Shown here piece by piece: positions 1 to 11,183 of a DNA stretch of 64,000 nt. Position numbers and translations under genes: made by a program. Location: assembly GCA_003184365.1 (NCBI GenBank), contig NKYR01000101.1, positions 62,481-126,480 on the forward strand, read 5' to 3'. This DNA is from Evernia prunastri. Taxonomy: Eukaryota; Ascomycota; Lecanoromycetes; Lecanorales; Parmeliaceae. The notes beneath the pieces are model-generated. The model ran no database searches and was not told the origin of the DNA. It saw nothing but the letters and a program-made list of their open reading frames with translations. The stretch's first letter is position 1; every line of letters begins with the position of its first letter.

Positions 1-439
1 GGAGAAATACGAAGGGGTTTGAGAACTAGCCCTGCTTGTGCTGACTGGTTTGCGAGGAGATGGGCATAGATAGGATACAGCATGAGTGGTCTGCGCGGGC
101 TGAATAATACCTTGGTCAGAGATCTACGGGCGGCGGACTTATTCAGCGTTCAGCGTCAAGGACATGAGCAAGAGGGCGGACAGCGCTCTTTTGCTCGCGT
201 CCTTCGCCTTTCCCATCGAAACACGGGCTAGATAGACATGGTTGATTAGGAAGAGATGGGGAGGTAAGGCAGATGGTGACGCGAAGACGAAGGTAAAGAT
301 AACCGAACCGGACATAGTTAGGTGAAGAGAGCGCGATGTCAATATCCTACAAACACATCGCGCCCCCTGCGCTTTTCTGGCAGTAAACGCCTTCGAGGTA
401 AACCGACTTTTTGCAACCTTCAATCTTCCCTTCTGTGTA
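1..439. other. Intergenic, 3' side of the Gln/Pro-rich gene
   Basis: I see no supportable gene here. Short open frames on both strands lack family signatures and overlap each other. The stretch probably holds the 3' untranslated region of the minus-strand gene that ends at 440. Confidence 0.5.
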
Positions 440-2188
440 CTACCTCCCAGTCCCGTTCCCGTTCCCGTTCCCATTACTATTCCCATCCCCTCGCATCTGC
501 ATCTGCATCTGCCCCCCTCCTCCTCCCCGTCCCGCCTGAAGACCCGGCGGTATCTGCGCTCCTGGCAGCGGCGAGGGATACTGCCTCGGGCCTGTATTCG
601 ACCCTTGAGGTATCCTGTTCTGTGGCGGTCGTTGTTGGTTTGTCCCCATGTTTTGGTGCTGCTGCTGTGGCATCAGGTTGGGCGCGGAACCAGATGGCAT
701 GCCGGGGTTCTGAGGCACGTATTGCTCCGCTGGGACGGATAGATTCGGTTGCTGGTTGGGCATTTGGCCCGGACGCAGGGTTTCCGGCTGTTGCGTATTC
801 GGCACCGGAGCGTTGGGATGGTTGTGCGTGGTTGGTGGTGCGTTGAAGTGGGTGGGCTGGGTATTTGGTTCGCTTTGGATGGAGAGTGGTGGGGTTTGGA
901 CCGTGGGGGTAATTGGTGGTGGTTGTGGGCGTTGCGATAGTTGCTGAGGTGGTGTGTTTGGGTCGTTAGGGGGTCCGCTTCGGGGATATGCTCCGGGGGG
1001 CATTTGCTGTGGGGTTTGACTGTTTGCAATGGTATGGGTTGTTGGTACTGGATAGCCCATTGAGAGGCTCTGCAGCTGGGGCATCGGCTGTTGAGGAGGC
1101 ATCTGTTGGGAGACTTGTGGCGGTAGCTGCTCCCCTGGTATCGACGAAGCATGATGTCTATTCTCCCCATTCGGCTCCTGGAATCCCAAACGCGCCTGCC
1201 TCGATTGTGAATCCCAGTCTTCAGAGCCTCTGTGCATCGATGAGATTCCGTACTTGGAAGGGTTCGCGGCTTCCGCGAGGATCTGGCCGTCCTGGATATC
1301 AAGCACGGTGTCCGCCCACATCTCGTATTCCGCCTGCCATTTCGAAAACACGGCCTGATTGGTTGCTTCTGAGTAACCGTCAAATTCCCATGAGTGCTCG
1401 TATCGTAGAGCCCATAATCTGCGCGAGCTGGATTCGACTTCGTAGGCTGCGGATGCCATTTCTTGGAGGATATGTTCTGTGTTGTTGTTAGTCGGTGCTT
1501 CAAAACTTTTGTGGTGGAATGAGGCAGTCCTACGAGATTTCGCTGCGAAGAATGCCTGTTTGGTGACTTCGAGTTCGAGCATCATGCGATGATATAGTCT
1601 AGGCGCTGATTGGGGTGAGTTCCTACGTCTCGTGCCTGGCTGTGGTGGGCCTTGTCCTACTACTGTGGACTGGCTATTACTCTGAATCGATGAATACGGA
1701 CTCTGAGGACGCTGCTGGGACATGGGATCTTGCACCACTACTAAGTTGGACCCTGGCTGCGAGCCCGGATTCTGGCTCTGTGCAGCAGCGTACCCATTCA
1801 TTCCTTGACTTGCCTGACCAATGTTAGAAGCGATATATGGAATATTCATCGGCAACTGTGAGCTTTGCACCGGCTGTGCGTAGCCGGGCCGTGGAGACGA
1901 GGACGCTGAGTTCGATTGGCTGGGTCGATTCGGCAAAGGCGGGCGCATGAGATTGTCTTGGGATTGGATCTGGGGATTTTGATCGAGGTTCTGATGTTGT
2001 TGGAGTCGAGTAGGGTCGTGGACATTCGGTTGCAGGCTGTTGTTCATCGCACCGCCTTGCGGTCTGCCATTGCTTCCTTGCTGGTGCGACGTGTGCTCTG
2101 GGGGTATGTTGTCGGCAATGTACGTCAGGACCGAGCTCTTGGGGTCCAGCATGAATTTGCGGAAACCGCGGCTATTGTGGTCTGCCAT
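440..2188 (-). CDS. Gln/Pro/Asn-rich hypothetical protein, possible transcription cofactor
   Basis: Single open frame of 582 codons. I start it at the ATG at 2188 (MADHNSRGF) because the upstream extension of the frame begins only with a GTG. Two long low-complexity arms rich in Q, P, N and S flank a non-repetitive charged and aromatic block, roughly residues 200-330, containing LYHRMMLELEVTKQAF and WEFDGYSEATNQAVF, which is probably the folded part. The C-terminus is microsatellite-encoded (QMQMQM, then GNGNGNGNG) by CATCTG and CCCGTT repeats at 466-515. No signal peptide or membrane segment is seen. I do not recognise the family. The composition resembles fungal coactivator or chromatin-associated proteins, which is inference only. 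No intron is needed. Confidence 0.7.
   Translation of the reverse strand: MADHNSRGFRKFMLDPKSSVLTYIADNIPPEHTSHQQGSNGRPQGGAMNNSLQPNVHDPTRLQQHQNLDQNPQIQSQDNLMRPPLPNRPSQSNSASSSPRPGYAQPVQSSQLPMNIPYIASNIGQASQGMNGYAAAQSQNPGSQPGSNLVVVQDPMSQQRPQSPYSSIQSNSQSTVVGQGPPQPGTRRRNSPQSAPRLYHRMMLELEVTKQAFFAAKSRRTASFHHKSFEAPTNNNTEHILQEMASAAYEVESSSRRLWALRYEHSWEFDGYSEATNQAVFSKWQAEYEMWADTVLDIQDGQILAEAANPSKYGISSMHRGSEDWDSQSRQARLGFQEPNGENRHHASSIPGEQLPPQVSQQMPPQQPMPQLQSLSMGYPVPTTHTIANSQTPQQMPPGAYPRSGPPNDPNTPPQQLSQRPQPPPITPTVQTPPLSIQSEPNTQPTHFNAPPTTHNHPNAPVPNTQQPETLRPGQMPNQQPNLSVPAEQYVPQNPGMPSGSAPNLMPQQQHQNMGTNQQRPPQNRIPQGSNTGPRQYPSPLPGAQIPPGLQAGRGGGGGQMQMQMRGDGNSNGNGNGNGTGR
466..515. repeat. Coding microsatellites
   Basis: Tandem hexamers (CCCGTT-type, then CATCTG-type) inside the 3' end of the Gln/Pro-rich gene. 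They encode the Gly-Asn and Gln-Met repeats of its C-terminus and keep the reading frame because the unit is six bases. Confidence 0.7.
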
Positions 2189-2966
2189 GATGGAAGGGAG
2201 GTGCAGGGGATTGTTGCGGCTGCTGCTGCGTGAGAAGATCGTATTGAGGATTGACAGAGAAGACGGGGTCCTGGCTTCGGAATGTAGGTATTTGAGGGGA
2301 GGCACGGAAGAAGAGAAGAGTTCGGATTGGCAGCTACAAAAATAGGAGCTCCTAGGCGAAGTCTAGAATTGTAAGGTTTCCCCTACCTTACTGCTGACTG
2401 TGCCTTTGGTAGATAAGCAGCGAGAGCAGAACCTCACCATGGGCTTACCGAAATTAAGCGAACCCCTTACATAATCCATAACCGTGCGCCCCGGAGCGCG
2501 CGACTCACCCTGCACTTCCATGCGACCACTCGTGTCAGTCGAGGCTAAATTGGCTGTTTGTTGCTTTCTACTAAAAATGGTCAATCCACTGCTGGACTTG
2601 CATATAATGGAGAGATCTAAGTAGGTGAGTAAGCCCATCGGTCCGGATACAGCGGCCTCAGCCTCGTCAGTTGTTGTCTGTTGGGTTTTCGTCTTGGTAA
2701 TCTGCGATCGCGCGGGTGATACCTACCGGGGATAGGACTCGAGGCACGTTGGGTGGGTTTTGGATATTTGAGTCTCGGCATTTTTGCAGATACAGACAGA
2801 TCAACGCAGTCTATCAACCCCCCCCCTAAACAAGCCTTTCCCCAGGTCCTCTCACCCACCCAACCACCCGCCTCCTCCCTCAACCCCTCACCCTTCCTCC
2901 CTTTGCCCCGCCNCCCCGCCACTCCCCCGCCCGCCCACCCACTCAAACCCCCTTCCCCCCTGCCCA
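2189..2966. other. Intergenic, C-rich with one ambiguous base
   Basis: No supportable gene. From about 2816 to 3040 the plus strand is strongly C-rich with few G, and it contains one N near 2913. Open frames here are Pro/Ser low complexity on plus and Gly/Arg on minus and are explained by composition. The first part should hold the promoter and 5' untranslated region of the minus-strand gene starting at 2188. Confidence 0.5.
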
Positions 2967-3523
2967 CTATCCAGCCTCGATCCCCCCGCTTCCCTCATTC
3001 CCCTTCCCCCCTCGCACCTCCTTCTCCCTCCGCTCACGCCCCTTCAGCTTCTCCTCGGCGACACTCCCCGAGATCGCTCCCCCGATCGCGCCCAGCAGGC
3101 CGTGCCCGACCTGGTGCCCGCCGAGGCCGGGCTCGCTGTCGGGTGGGTATTGGGGTGGGCATTGGAGTTGGTTGGTGGGGGGGTTGGAGTAGGGGTTGTA
3201 GGGTCTGGGATGGGGAGGCGGTGGGGGGTTAGTGGGCGGGTGGAAATGGGGGAATGGTGGGATGAGGGAGTGGTGGAATGGAGGGGAGGAGGGGAGGAGG
3301 GGAAGGGGGCTCACTGTTGCTGCTGGCTCTGGTGCTGGTATCCGTATTATTGCTCTTGAGATTCTCGGCTGTATGAAGGTTGCAGTTGTTGCTGCTGCTG
3401 GGCTTGTCCGTAGCGCGCGATTTGCTGGTCGCATGCTCGCTGTTGGGTGTAGCCGTGCTGGTTGTAATTCTGGTGCTCGGGCTGGCCTTGGTAGCCGCCG
3501 TTTTGGTTGTAGGGGTTGGACAT
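2967..3523 (-). pseudogene. Glycine-zipper (2TM-type) small protein gene, interrupted by a premature stop
   Basis: The minus strand from ATG 3523 begins MSNPYNQNGGYQGQ, the Gln/Tyr/Gly-rich start typical of fungal glycine-zipper 2TM proteins. After 58 codons it meets TAA at 3347-3349, in a run of Gln codons. Beyond the stop the same frame continues to a good donor (GTGAGC at 3314); an intron 3314-3205 ending CCCAG then joins in phase to an exon (3204-2967) encoding PYNPYSNPPT, then GLGGHQVGHGLLGAIGG and SVAEEKLKGR, the family's hallmark zipper and charged tail. No GT donor lies upstream of the TAA, so splicing cannot remove it. Either the gene is broken by one nonsense change or the base call is wrong. 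The product would be a small stress or envelope-associated protein of unknown role. Confidence 0.6.
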
Positions 3524-4170
3524 TTTCTGCTTTTTAGTTTATCTCAAGTTGAAGATGGGGGGTTAGGGAATGAAGACGACGATTTTGGTAAGTGAAGATT
3601 CGAAAGGTGGTGGTTGGCTGTTTTTGACAGGTGCGTTGCAGATGTGCAGGTTTATATGTAATGGAAAAAGAACTAAGGCCTCCTATTTATGCTTCTGCAT
3701 CTGCGAGCTTACTTTACGTACGCATTCTTGTCAGTTTTCTAGACCTGTCGACCCGATGGGCTTCGCCTCTTCGGCTGAGAAAGGAGATGGGGGTTTAGAT
3801 GGGTCGCTAGACTAAGAGATAAATAGATCTGCTCTCGTTTGATCACGTCAGCTGGATGCTTATGGGGATTTTATTATTTGGAATGATTGGAAGAGTGGAT
3901 GCTTTTCGTGAGATGTTTGTTTATACTATTTGAAGAATGCAGTGATGTGCAATCCTAATTCAGCCCCTTCTAGATCTCGAGATCCTTTGTAACTAATATT
4001 GGGTTCCAAAGAGTCCTGTCCTATCGTGAACCTCATCGCCTGTCTTGACTTCTGTTTCTCAACTTCTATCTTTCAAAGCGCAAGCTCTGTGGATACCGAT
4101 ACTCGCGCTCTGATTCTCAAGCTTCTTAAAGCGCGATCGGTTCGTGCACCACCTTTGGACGAACCCTAGC
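3524..4170. other. Intergenic
   Basis: Nothing recognisable beyond the presumed promoter of the glycine-zipper gene at its left end and the 3' region of the next minus-strand gene at its right end. Confidence 0.45.
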
Positions 4171-5262
4171 TTAGCCTTCGATTTCATCGGCCTTCTCTTT
4201 CTCTTGACACGTTCCCAGATTGGAAGCCTTCTTCTCCTTTCGTTCTTTCAGTAGCTGGAAAAGATCGCCTAGGTACTCAGGCTTCGTTTCGAGATCTGAA
4301 ACCGCCTGAAAGCTAAAACCCCGGTATTCGAAATGTTCGAGCGAAGGGCATCCGCGCACCAAGTTTGTCAATGTGCGGCAGAGCTGCTTGAGCTCCTCTT
4401 CTTTATTGGTACAATGCAAGGGCGACAACACAGTTCGATAATTGGCTCCATCATCATCGAAGTCCGTGGGCTCGATCCTCATCATTGGATCATTGTTGAT
4501 GAGGATACTTATGCGTCTTAGTTCCGGTACGTGACGCTGAAGCAAGTTCGCTATCAATAGGGATTGATACCTGCCAACGTCGCAGCCTCTCGCGGTCAAC
4601 TGAATAGTCTTCAAGCTGGCAGCATTACGGGTCCCGACCGCATTCAAGAAACATGCAAACCCGGAATCTTTGAGCAGGAAAGGACCATCTGATCGCCGCC
4701 AGTTGTCGTCGTTGTATTGAAACACTTTCTCACATTGTTCGGGGATGTGGCAGTCCCAGTTGACTTGGTCATGAGTGTGGCAAGGCATCACGAACTGGAA
4801 AGTGTTCTTGCCGTACAGTACTATCGTCGCTTCTTCGAGGACGGCTCTGCTAGTGGACAAAATAGACGGGTGCAGACGCCAGGGTCTCTTATGCTCAAAA
4901 GATCCGTCATTACGTAAATCGGAAGGTTTGAGGACCTCTCGCTGGAACTCGACAGCTAGCATTGGATCTAGATGAATGTATATCATCGGTTCGGGCGCAG
5001 GTGATAAGGCCTTGGGGGCTACGAGAAGGTACTCGTAGATCTCAATCAGTCTCATGCAACGTCGTAAGCTCGCAGCATCGACTGACCTGGTGGCAGGTCC
5101 AAGAAGCCCAATGCGGTCTTTACCAGGCCAGCAATCCCCAATGGAGTGGGAGCCTAGCCACGAGTCAGATGAAATTGTCCTGCCAATCTGCAGGGCAACA
5201 CTACTCACAGACAGTGGGCTTGAGGGTTCCGCCGTCCTCGCCGCTAGCACAGATGCAGCCAT
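4171..5262 (-). CDS. F-box/2EXR-like hypothetical protein, frame joint doubtful
   Basis: The frame is open for 363 codons. The core IEIYEYLLVAP, then a WRLHPSILSTSRAVLEEA segment and a C-terminal part with SLEHFEYRGFSF, matches the many fungal F-box-like/2EXR-type proteins, which usually read F-L-D-L-P-P-E-I-R shortly before IYEYLL. That FLDLPP motif is present, but in another frame. A canonical intron (GTGAGT at 5208 to CTAG at 5154, branch CTGAC) removes 55 bp and puts exon 2 (from 5153) in the FLDLPP frame, which ends at a CAG-GTCAGT donor near 5088. No in-phase acceptor before the IYEYLL exon was found, so there may be a one-base indel, or only the unspliced frame is used. A role in ubiquitin ligase recruitment is possible but unsupported. 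Confidence 0.5.
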   Translation of the reverse strand: MAASVLAARTAEPSSPLSVSSVALQIGRTISSDSWLGSHSIGDCWPGKDRIGLLGPATRSVDAASLRRCMRLIEIYEYLLVAPKALSPAPEPMIYIHLDPMLAVEFQREVLKPSDLRNDGSFEHKRPWRLHPSILSTSRAVLEEATIVLYGKNTFQFVMPCHTHDQVNWDCHIPEQCEKVFQYNDDNWRRSDGPFLLKDSGFACFLNAVGTRNAASLKTIQLTARGCDVGRYQSLLIANLLQRHVPELRRISILINNDPMMRIEPTDFDDDGANYRTVLSPLHCTNKEEELKQLCRTLTNLVRGCPSLEHFEYRGFSFQAVSDLETKPEYLGDLFQLLKERKEKKASNLGTCQEKEKADEIEG

Positions 5263-6923
5263 GATGTCTATTGTCTGTGTTTTATCTTTGGATAGATAAG
5301 GTCAGAAGAGCTTTGAGATTTATCAAGCTGAGTTGTTCATGGTGCGTTTAGAACAGGATTGTGTAGGTTTTTTTGTGGTTGAGCTGAGTGATGTGTTGAG
5401 GGCACGAGCAGCTAAGAGGTGCCTTGGTTTAGAATCAAGGATCAGCAAGAATTGAGCAACAACTCACAGTGGTGGATCGAATGTCTCATCGAAAGGGTCT
5501 TGTGGACGTAAACCTGAGGCGAAAAGACAAGGTACTGTGGTATCAGTTTGAGTCCGTCTTTTATGAGCTGAACTTCTGAAAGTGTTGGTGAAGTGAATTG
5601 AAGGCAAGAAACTCAAATCACCGTAGGAATTTGCATAAACAACGTTGGCGCTGACGGATCAAGATCATCAAAGACTGTCTTTGGCAAAAGTTTCAGTGCA
5701 CCGGGCGTAGAGGTAGTCAGCTCATTGGGCGTGAAGATGTAGACTGTGGGGGAAAGGGGAATTTCGAAAATCTGAGGTTTCGGGGCAGGCGGTTTGAAAC
5801 GCCTAGGTAGGCTATATCTCCATTGTAACTCTTATTCCACCTGATTCCAAGACGAGCGCTACCATCATATCATCTGTACAAACCCCGCCTGTTGGAGCTT
5901 CGCAACTTCGTGTCCAGTCGACCTTCACTTCCTCTTTCACATCGGATCCCATACCTTCCTCCGATCAATAGACACTTTCACAAACAACGGAGCCCCTACA
6001 TTCCTTGACAGCTCCCCCTACAGTCGACGACACCGTTTTCGTAAAGCACCGCGAGGGGCCATCGTTGGCGCTGCACGGAGTTTTCATCAATACAGAATCT
6101 AGCTTCTGTCTATTTGTATGCTGTAACCTTAGACTCAACAGTACATCGACGTCGCATTATCAGGTGATCTTGACAAAAGCGTGTCAACGTGAGGTACCCA
6201 GGCAGGGATATCGAAACTGTTATTCTAGGAACGACGCCGTTGACAGGAAGGTGCAGGAGGCGGTTTCCACTCCCTGTACGGGATCAGCTCCGTGAAGAAC
6301 GGGTTTCGGTCCACGTTGCGGATGCGACCCATGCCAAATTCCTCTCTCTCAGCTGAGCTACTCTCCCCCTAGTCCTACCAAACGCCCAAGCTCAAACTCC
6401 TGGCTTGACGGTAGACTCCTGACTTGACGGTCTACATACTCCGAATCCGTCCCATCGACCTGCCCGGTTTCATACCGCGCTATCCCCAATCCCCATCCCT
6501 TCTGCTTCTTTTTCTCTGATACTCCACGCCGGAAAACATTTCATGCCAAGTCCGAAATAACCCCCAGCCGCTTCGCTCCAGCCAGCCGATCTGCTCGATC
6601 GAACCAGCTCTGCGACTCCTCCGCACCTCGCGTCTAGCCCTCCCTCTCTCCCTAGCGAATCGCAAAAGCCGCAGCGTGTTGCTCGGTCTCCTTCCCATCC
6701 GTACCGTCGTCCTCCCACAATAGAATTTCCCTGAGTTCGGGCTGCGCTGCCAAAGATGGGCGCATGGGTCGCAGTTGTGAGACTTAGCCGGGGCGCCGCG
6801 TTCGCAAAAGGTGATCCCAGCGGTTGGCCGGGTTTGGCGACGTAGTGATGTAGGGACGGTGCCGGAAAGGGGGTTTTCCGGTCTGAGGTGGTGGTTGTGC
6901 GTTGCTTGGTAGGTGCGAATCGC

Positions 6924-6943
6924 GCTCTCTCTCTCTCTCTCTC
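6924..6943. repeat. (CT)n dinucleotide run
   Basis: About ten CT units followed by TTCTTCTCTCC on the plus strand. Simple-sequence repeat with no gene attached. Confidence 0.8.
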
Positions 6944-7137
6944 TTCTTCTCTCCGATTTTCGAAAGCGCAAGGTAGACACGCAAAAGGCGCTCTAGGCGG
7001 GGTCCAGTGAGGTCAGGCTGGGCCAGTTGAGGTTCGGGGGCAGGGGATATACTTGACTGGAGGCTGGAGGCGAGCGGCTGTTTTGTGATTGAGCATCAAG
7101 GGGCGTTAGAGGATGGGCGGGCTTTAGAAGGTAGAAC

Positions 7138-7187
7138 GGAGGGAGGGAGGGAGGGAGGGAGGGAGGGAGGGATGGATGGATGGAGGG
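7138..7187. repeat. (GGGA)n then (GGAT)n repeat
   Basis: Seven or eight GGGA units followed by three GGAT units on the plus strand, about 155 bp past the stop of the minus-strand MFS gene. Runs of three G at four-base spacing fit a potential G-quadruplex. Confidence 0.8.
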
Positions 7188-7342
7188 CTGCTTTGCTTAG
7201 TGGTGATTGGTGTAAGTGTAGATAATTCACATGGACAAGGGCGGGACTTTGGGCGTATATACAGTGTATTACATATTGTCTATGTACAGACAGGCATTGA
7301 CTCGCTCAAAAACGCTCTACCGGATGCTATTGACGGCTTCAT

Positions 7343-9324
7343 TCACATGTTGGGACTGTACCTGCTCAATCCCCGCAACCTCTTCCCGTAGATGAAGAAG
7401 AGTATCGGCACGGGCAGGAACGCCACGGTCAAGAAGCCCAGGAGACTGGTGGCCCACGCCACCCCGAGGGTGTGGTACAGGGCGGTGGCGAAGAGCGGGA
7501 ACCCGCCGCCGGCCACGGACCGTACGAGGGTGTTGGCGGCGATGGCGCTGTTGGCGTGCATCAGGTAGACGTCGATGATGTAGCTCAACCCCTGCAAGAA
7601 TATCAGGAGGACCCCGGCGCCGATGGGGATACCGGCGATAACCTGAGGGACCCAGGTGATGTGCGGGTTGGACGTCCACGCGAACCAGAAGAGGCCGATG
7701 GGTAGCAAGAAGGCGCCGACGATCATCGGGAGCAGCCTCTCCTCGGGGACGGGCCGCCCGCCATTGGCTTCCATCTTCCGCCTGAATCGGGTGTTGGAGT
7801 TGTACACGATGATGGCGACGCCGATGACGACGCCGATGGTGATGCCGAGGAACGGGAGGGCACCCAGGCCCGCGTTCCAGCCTCGGCCTTCCTGGAACGC
7901 GATGGGGTATGCTTCGAAGAAGAGGTAGAGGACCCCGTAGATGAAGGCCATGTAGAATGTTATCAGGACGAGGATGGGCTCGAGGGCCATCATGATGAAG
8001 GGGCGGAAGAGGTATTTGTTGACAATCTCCTTCATGTTGACTTGGCGTTCGTCCGCCGGAGCATGCAATGCCCAGTTCTTCGTCTCGAAGCGTAGCTTTG
8101 CGGCTTTGCGTTGTAGCAGTACCGGTGTGTAGGACTCTGAGCAGATGTACAGAGCGAGTGTCCCGAAAAAGGCCGACATGATCAAAGTAATCCAGGCCGT
8201 CCATCTCCAACCAAGGTAGCTCGCCGTGACGAAGCCGCCAACGATAGGTCCCGCCACTGGTCCGATGAAGGTAGCACCGGAGAACAGACCCAGAGCGAAA
8301 CCTCTTTCCACCGGGCCCCAGAAGTCCGCCAGTGTCCCTCCTATTATCGCCAACGCTGAGGATCCGAAGAGACCGCTAAGGAACCGACTCAGCATGATCG
8401 TTTCGATGTTTTGGGCCACCGCCACGGGGATTTGAAAGACGGCGAAACCGAAGAATCCGAAGAAGAGAGGAATCTTTCGACCATAGAGTTCGGAGAGGGG
8501 ACCCCATACAATTGGGCCAAGGGCAAACCCCTGTTCCATGTGTCAGTGCGGGATGGATGAGGTTGGGAATGGGCACTTACGAAGACGAAGACGCTGGTGC
8601 CCAGCGTCATAACCTCATTCGACACCCCATATAATTTGGCGGTCACCATAGTGGCGGTGCTGAAGATGCTGCTGGAGAAGGTGATACAGAAAGTCAATGA
8701 GGCATAGAAGACTGTGGTGGTATATTTCCTGGACAAGCTCCAGTTCTGAGGGTTCTGGGGGTCGTTTGGCCCGTCCCAGCCGACAACATTGTCCTTCCAC
8801 TCTACCTGTCCCTTCTCCTGGCCTTCTTGGTTGACTTGGGTTTGCTCTGGGGAGCCTGTGTCTCCCTTCTCCAAGTCCAGGGGCGAGTCATTGATGGCAA
8901 GGTCGTCTCGGTCGGTGTGTGGAATGCGTTGGTCCTGCTTGTCCATTTCTCCGATTGAAGAGCTGCTGTTTTGCTCTGGTAGAGAGTGCTTGCGGTGGTT
9001 CAGGTGGTGCTTGTCTTCATCTCCAAATGTTTCGCTGCTGCCACTGTATCTACCAGATGCCTCTCCCGGCATTATGATTCCCCTCCTCTCATCTCGTAAC
9101 GTGTCACTGCTCTCTCGGTCCGCTAAGGGACTTGTCAAGGTGGCATAGGTGGGAGTGTTATCGTGTTCAGTGACGGCTTGATCGTTCGTGTGGTAGGTTG
9201 AGTTTGAGGATATGGGGTGTTGAGCATATTGGGAATTGGCTGCGTCAGGGAAGAGATCTTGGATGATGCGCTTTGACTCTCGGTGGGGGAGAGGCCCTTG
9301 CTCGGAAATTTGTGCGTCTTGCAT
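7343..9324 (-). CDS. MFS multidrug transporter, DHA1 (drug:H+ antiporter-1) type
   Basis: Two exons: 9324-8581 and 8530-7343. The intron (8580-8531) has a GTAAGT donor and AACAG acceptor, phase 0, giving 643 residues. The first ~190 residues are a charged, Ser/Glu-rich cytosolic tail typical of TPO/FLU1-like fungal pumps, ending in DPQNPQNWSLSRKYTT just before helix 1. The splice joins FVF to GFALGPIVWGPLSELYGRK, the conserved loop 2-3 motif of the family, followed by RFLSGLFGSSALAIIGG and GPIVGGFVTASYLGWRW (motif C-like, antiporter). Twelve membrane helices are expected. The likely role is proton-coupled export of drugs, polyamines or toxic metabolites at the plasma membrane; the substrate cannot be told. 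The ATG at 9324 is the first in frame. Confidence 0.9.
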
Positions 9325-11183
9325 GAGGGAAGGTTAGCCGAACAAGCGGCAAAAACGAATTTGATGCTATCCGAGAATAGCTGCGTGATTTGATTTGTTT
9401 GATGTAGGAAATTAAGGTAGGTACGAATAGGAGATATTGTAGTCGAGGGAAGAGGAGAGAGAAGGGGAGAGAGGAGAAGAGAGAGATAGAGATGCATGAT
9501 GTATGATGTATGTATGAATGAATGATAAAGGAGGTCTGACGTTTCTCGGAGTCTCGCTCTTCGCTTTTTTGCATCTCTGCTGATCGGCAAACGATGAAGA
9601 GATAAAGCTATGTGTGTGGATTCTTATTTCCTTATTTCCGATGTATCATGCATTAGTACTTCCCGTTACCCGTAAATAATGATTAGTGTACATACGTCAT
9701 TCACGGTTATTTCGGCCTCGGGATTCAAACAACTGCCGGATAATGGATAGATTTTAAAAGATTTATATACTAAGATACTTGATAAAAGGATGCTTCACCA
9801 CTTCCTTCGGATTGTGCACCGTCTAACATTGATACTTAATACATAATCTGAACAATCAAGCCCCCATGTAAGGTGTAAGCAAAGGAAGAAACCGCCAGCT
9901 TGCGTCTTCTTGGCTTCCTGAAGCACGGCTTCACACACATCCGAAATCCCAGTCAGCAATCAGCATTCTCATTTTCTCACCGCCATTTTCCGTCCAAGCC
10001 ACGGACTTCGGACTCGAGCAAAACACGCCAATCATCTTCAAGCATCTTGTATCATCTTGGTTCATCTTGGTTCATCTTGGATGATTGGGACTTGCTGACG
10101 TGCTGTCTTATGTCCTCTCTTATGTTGTGTCCAATCGGCGCCTCTATTGGCATGATCTATAGGGCTCCCAAGGAGACAACTTGTCCCCGAAGCCGGTTAT
10201 TGTGAACCTACGTGATGATGTGGTGAAAAAAAGGTAGATTGATTGCGCCTGGCGTCTATCGTGGCAGACTGTCGTGGTGCTAGACGGGACCAATTGACAC
10301 CGTCCTTCAAGGATGCTGCACAATAAGGACACGAGGCATTAAGAGTGACCCTTTTAAAGCTGGATTGGAACACGGTCAACCAGTGAGACCATTGCCTCTC
10401 TCAAATTGTTTTACTGATTACTTTACCCTCCCGCCGTCTCTCTCAGATTGGTCTTACTGTAGACCGGCAGAAAATGACGCCACCGCCCTTAGCCTCTTCA
10501 TCACAGGGACCGGCCCGTGCCACGGAGAAGGTGTAGGGTGGGACCATCATTGGCCAGTAACAGTTGCCCACCAACAAAAAGAAAAGGGTGACTAGACCGC
10601 TACTGCAAGAAAAGTGTACACTTTCAACGACTTTCTCGTCTTCTGGTGGCTACGATACCAGCATGGGTGAATAGTATAGTATCCTTGGTTGCAAGCACTT
10701 CCCTAGTCCTGCGACCTCTTCTTGGCTTGGTTGTTCAATTCTTGAAAGGAATGTCCCGACTTGATCATGTCTTGTCTTGGTTACAGCTGCCTTGGTGAGA
10801 AAGATAGCCGACTATATCTTGGAGCACGTCTTGAACAGCTGGGTCCACTCGTCTAGGATTAGACGCAGGAAGATACCGAAGACAAGACACACTGAGGAGT
10901 GTCGATGCAGAAGATGATCCGCTTCTATTGTAGGTAAACGCTTGAGGTAAAAGTCTGCGTCTAGTTGAGAACAATTATGTGCGTATCCTTCGTCGCCAAA
11001 ACTTCACCACATTCGAACCTTGTTCATGAACTCATTCACCATGCTACGAGATCACAGCAGCAGTCTTGTAGAGAACTACTGTGGTCATCTAATGTAGGCG
11101 TAGCTAGTTGATTTCATTCTTGCAACCAATCCTTTTCCACCTCAGCGATCCTGTATAATATTTTCCAAATACCCTCAATGCTC
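9325..11183. other. Intergenic, no gene seen
   Basis: The left end is the promoter and 5' leader of the MFS gene, with a GA/TC-rich tract around 9445-9490. A short tandem repeat of TTCATCTTGG lies at about 10047-10080. Small open frames at 9900-11000 have no recognisable content. Confidence 0.45.

Larger units (their letters stand above)
5263..7342. other. Intergenic with simple-sequence tracts
   Basis: About 2 kb without a supportable gene. Small open frames at 6470-6984 are Arg/Ser-rich, overlap one another in different frames and lack motifs. The stretch includes the CT run near 6924-6943 and the GGGA/GGAT repeats at 7138-7187, and the 3' flank of the MFS gene. Confidence 0.45.

Noticed and set aside
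673..1503. Second minus-strand frame under the Gln/Pro-rich gene
   Set aside because: Out-of-frame translation of the CAG/CCA-rich repeats; low complexity.
3311..3349. An intron removing the premature TAA of the glycine-zipper gene
   Set aside because: Exon 1 before the stop contains no GT usable as a donor.
7317..8210. Long minus-strand open frame of 297 codons rich in Arg, His and Pro
   Set aside because: It overlaps exon 2 of the MFS transporter in another frame. The GC-rich third positions of the real gene explain it, and it has no domain.
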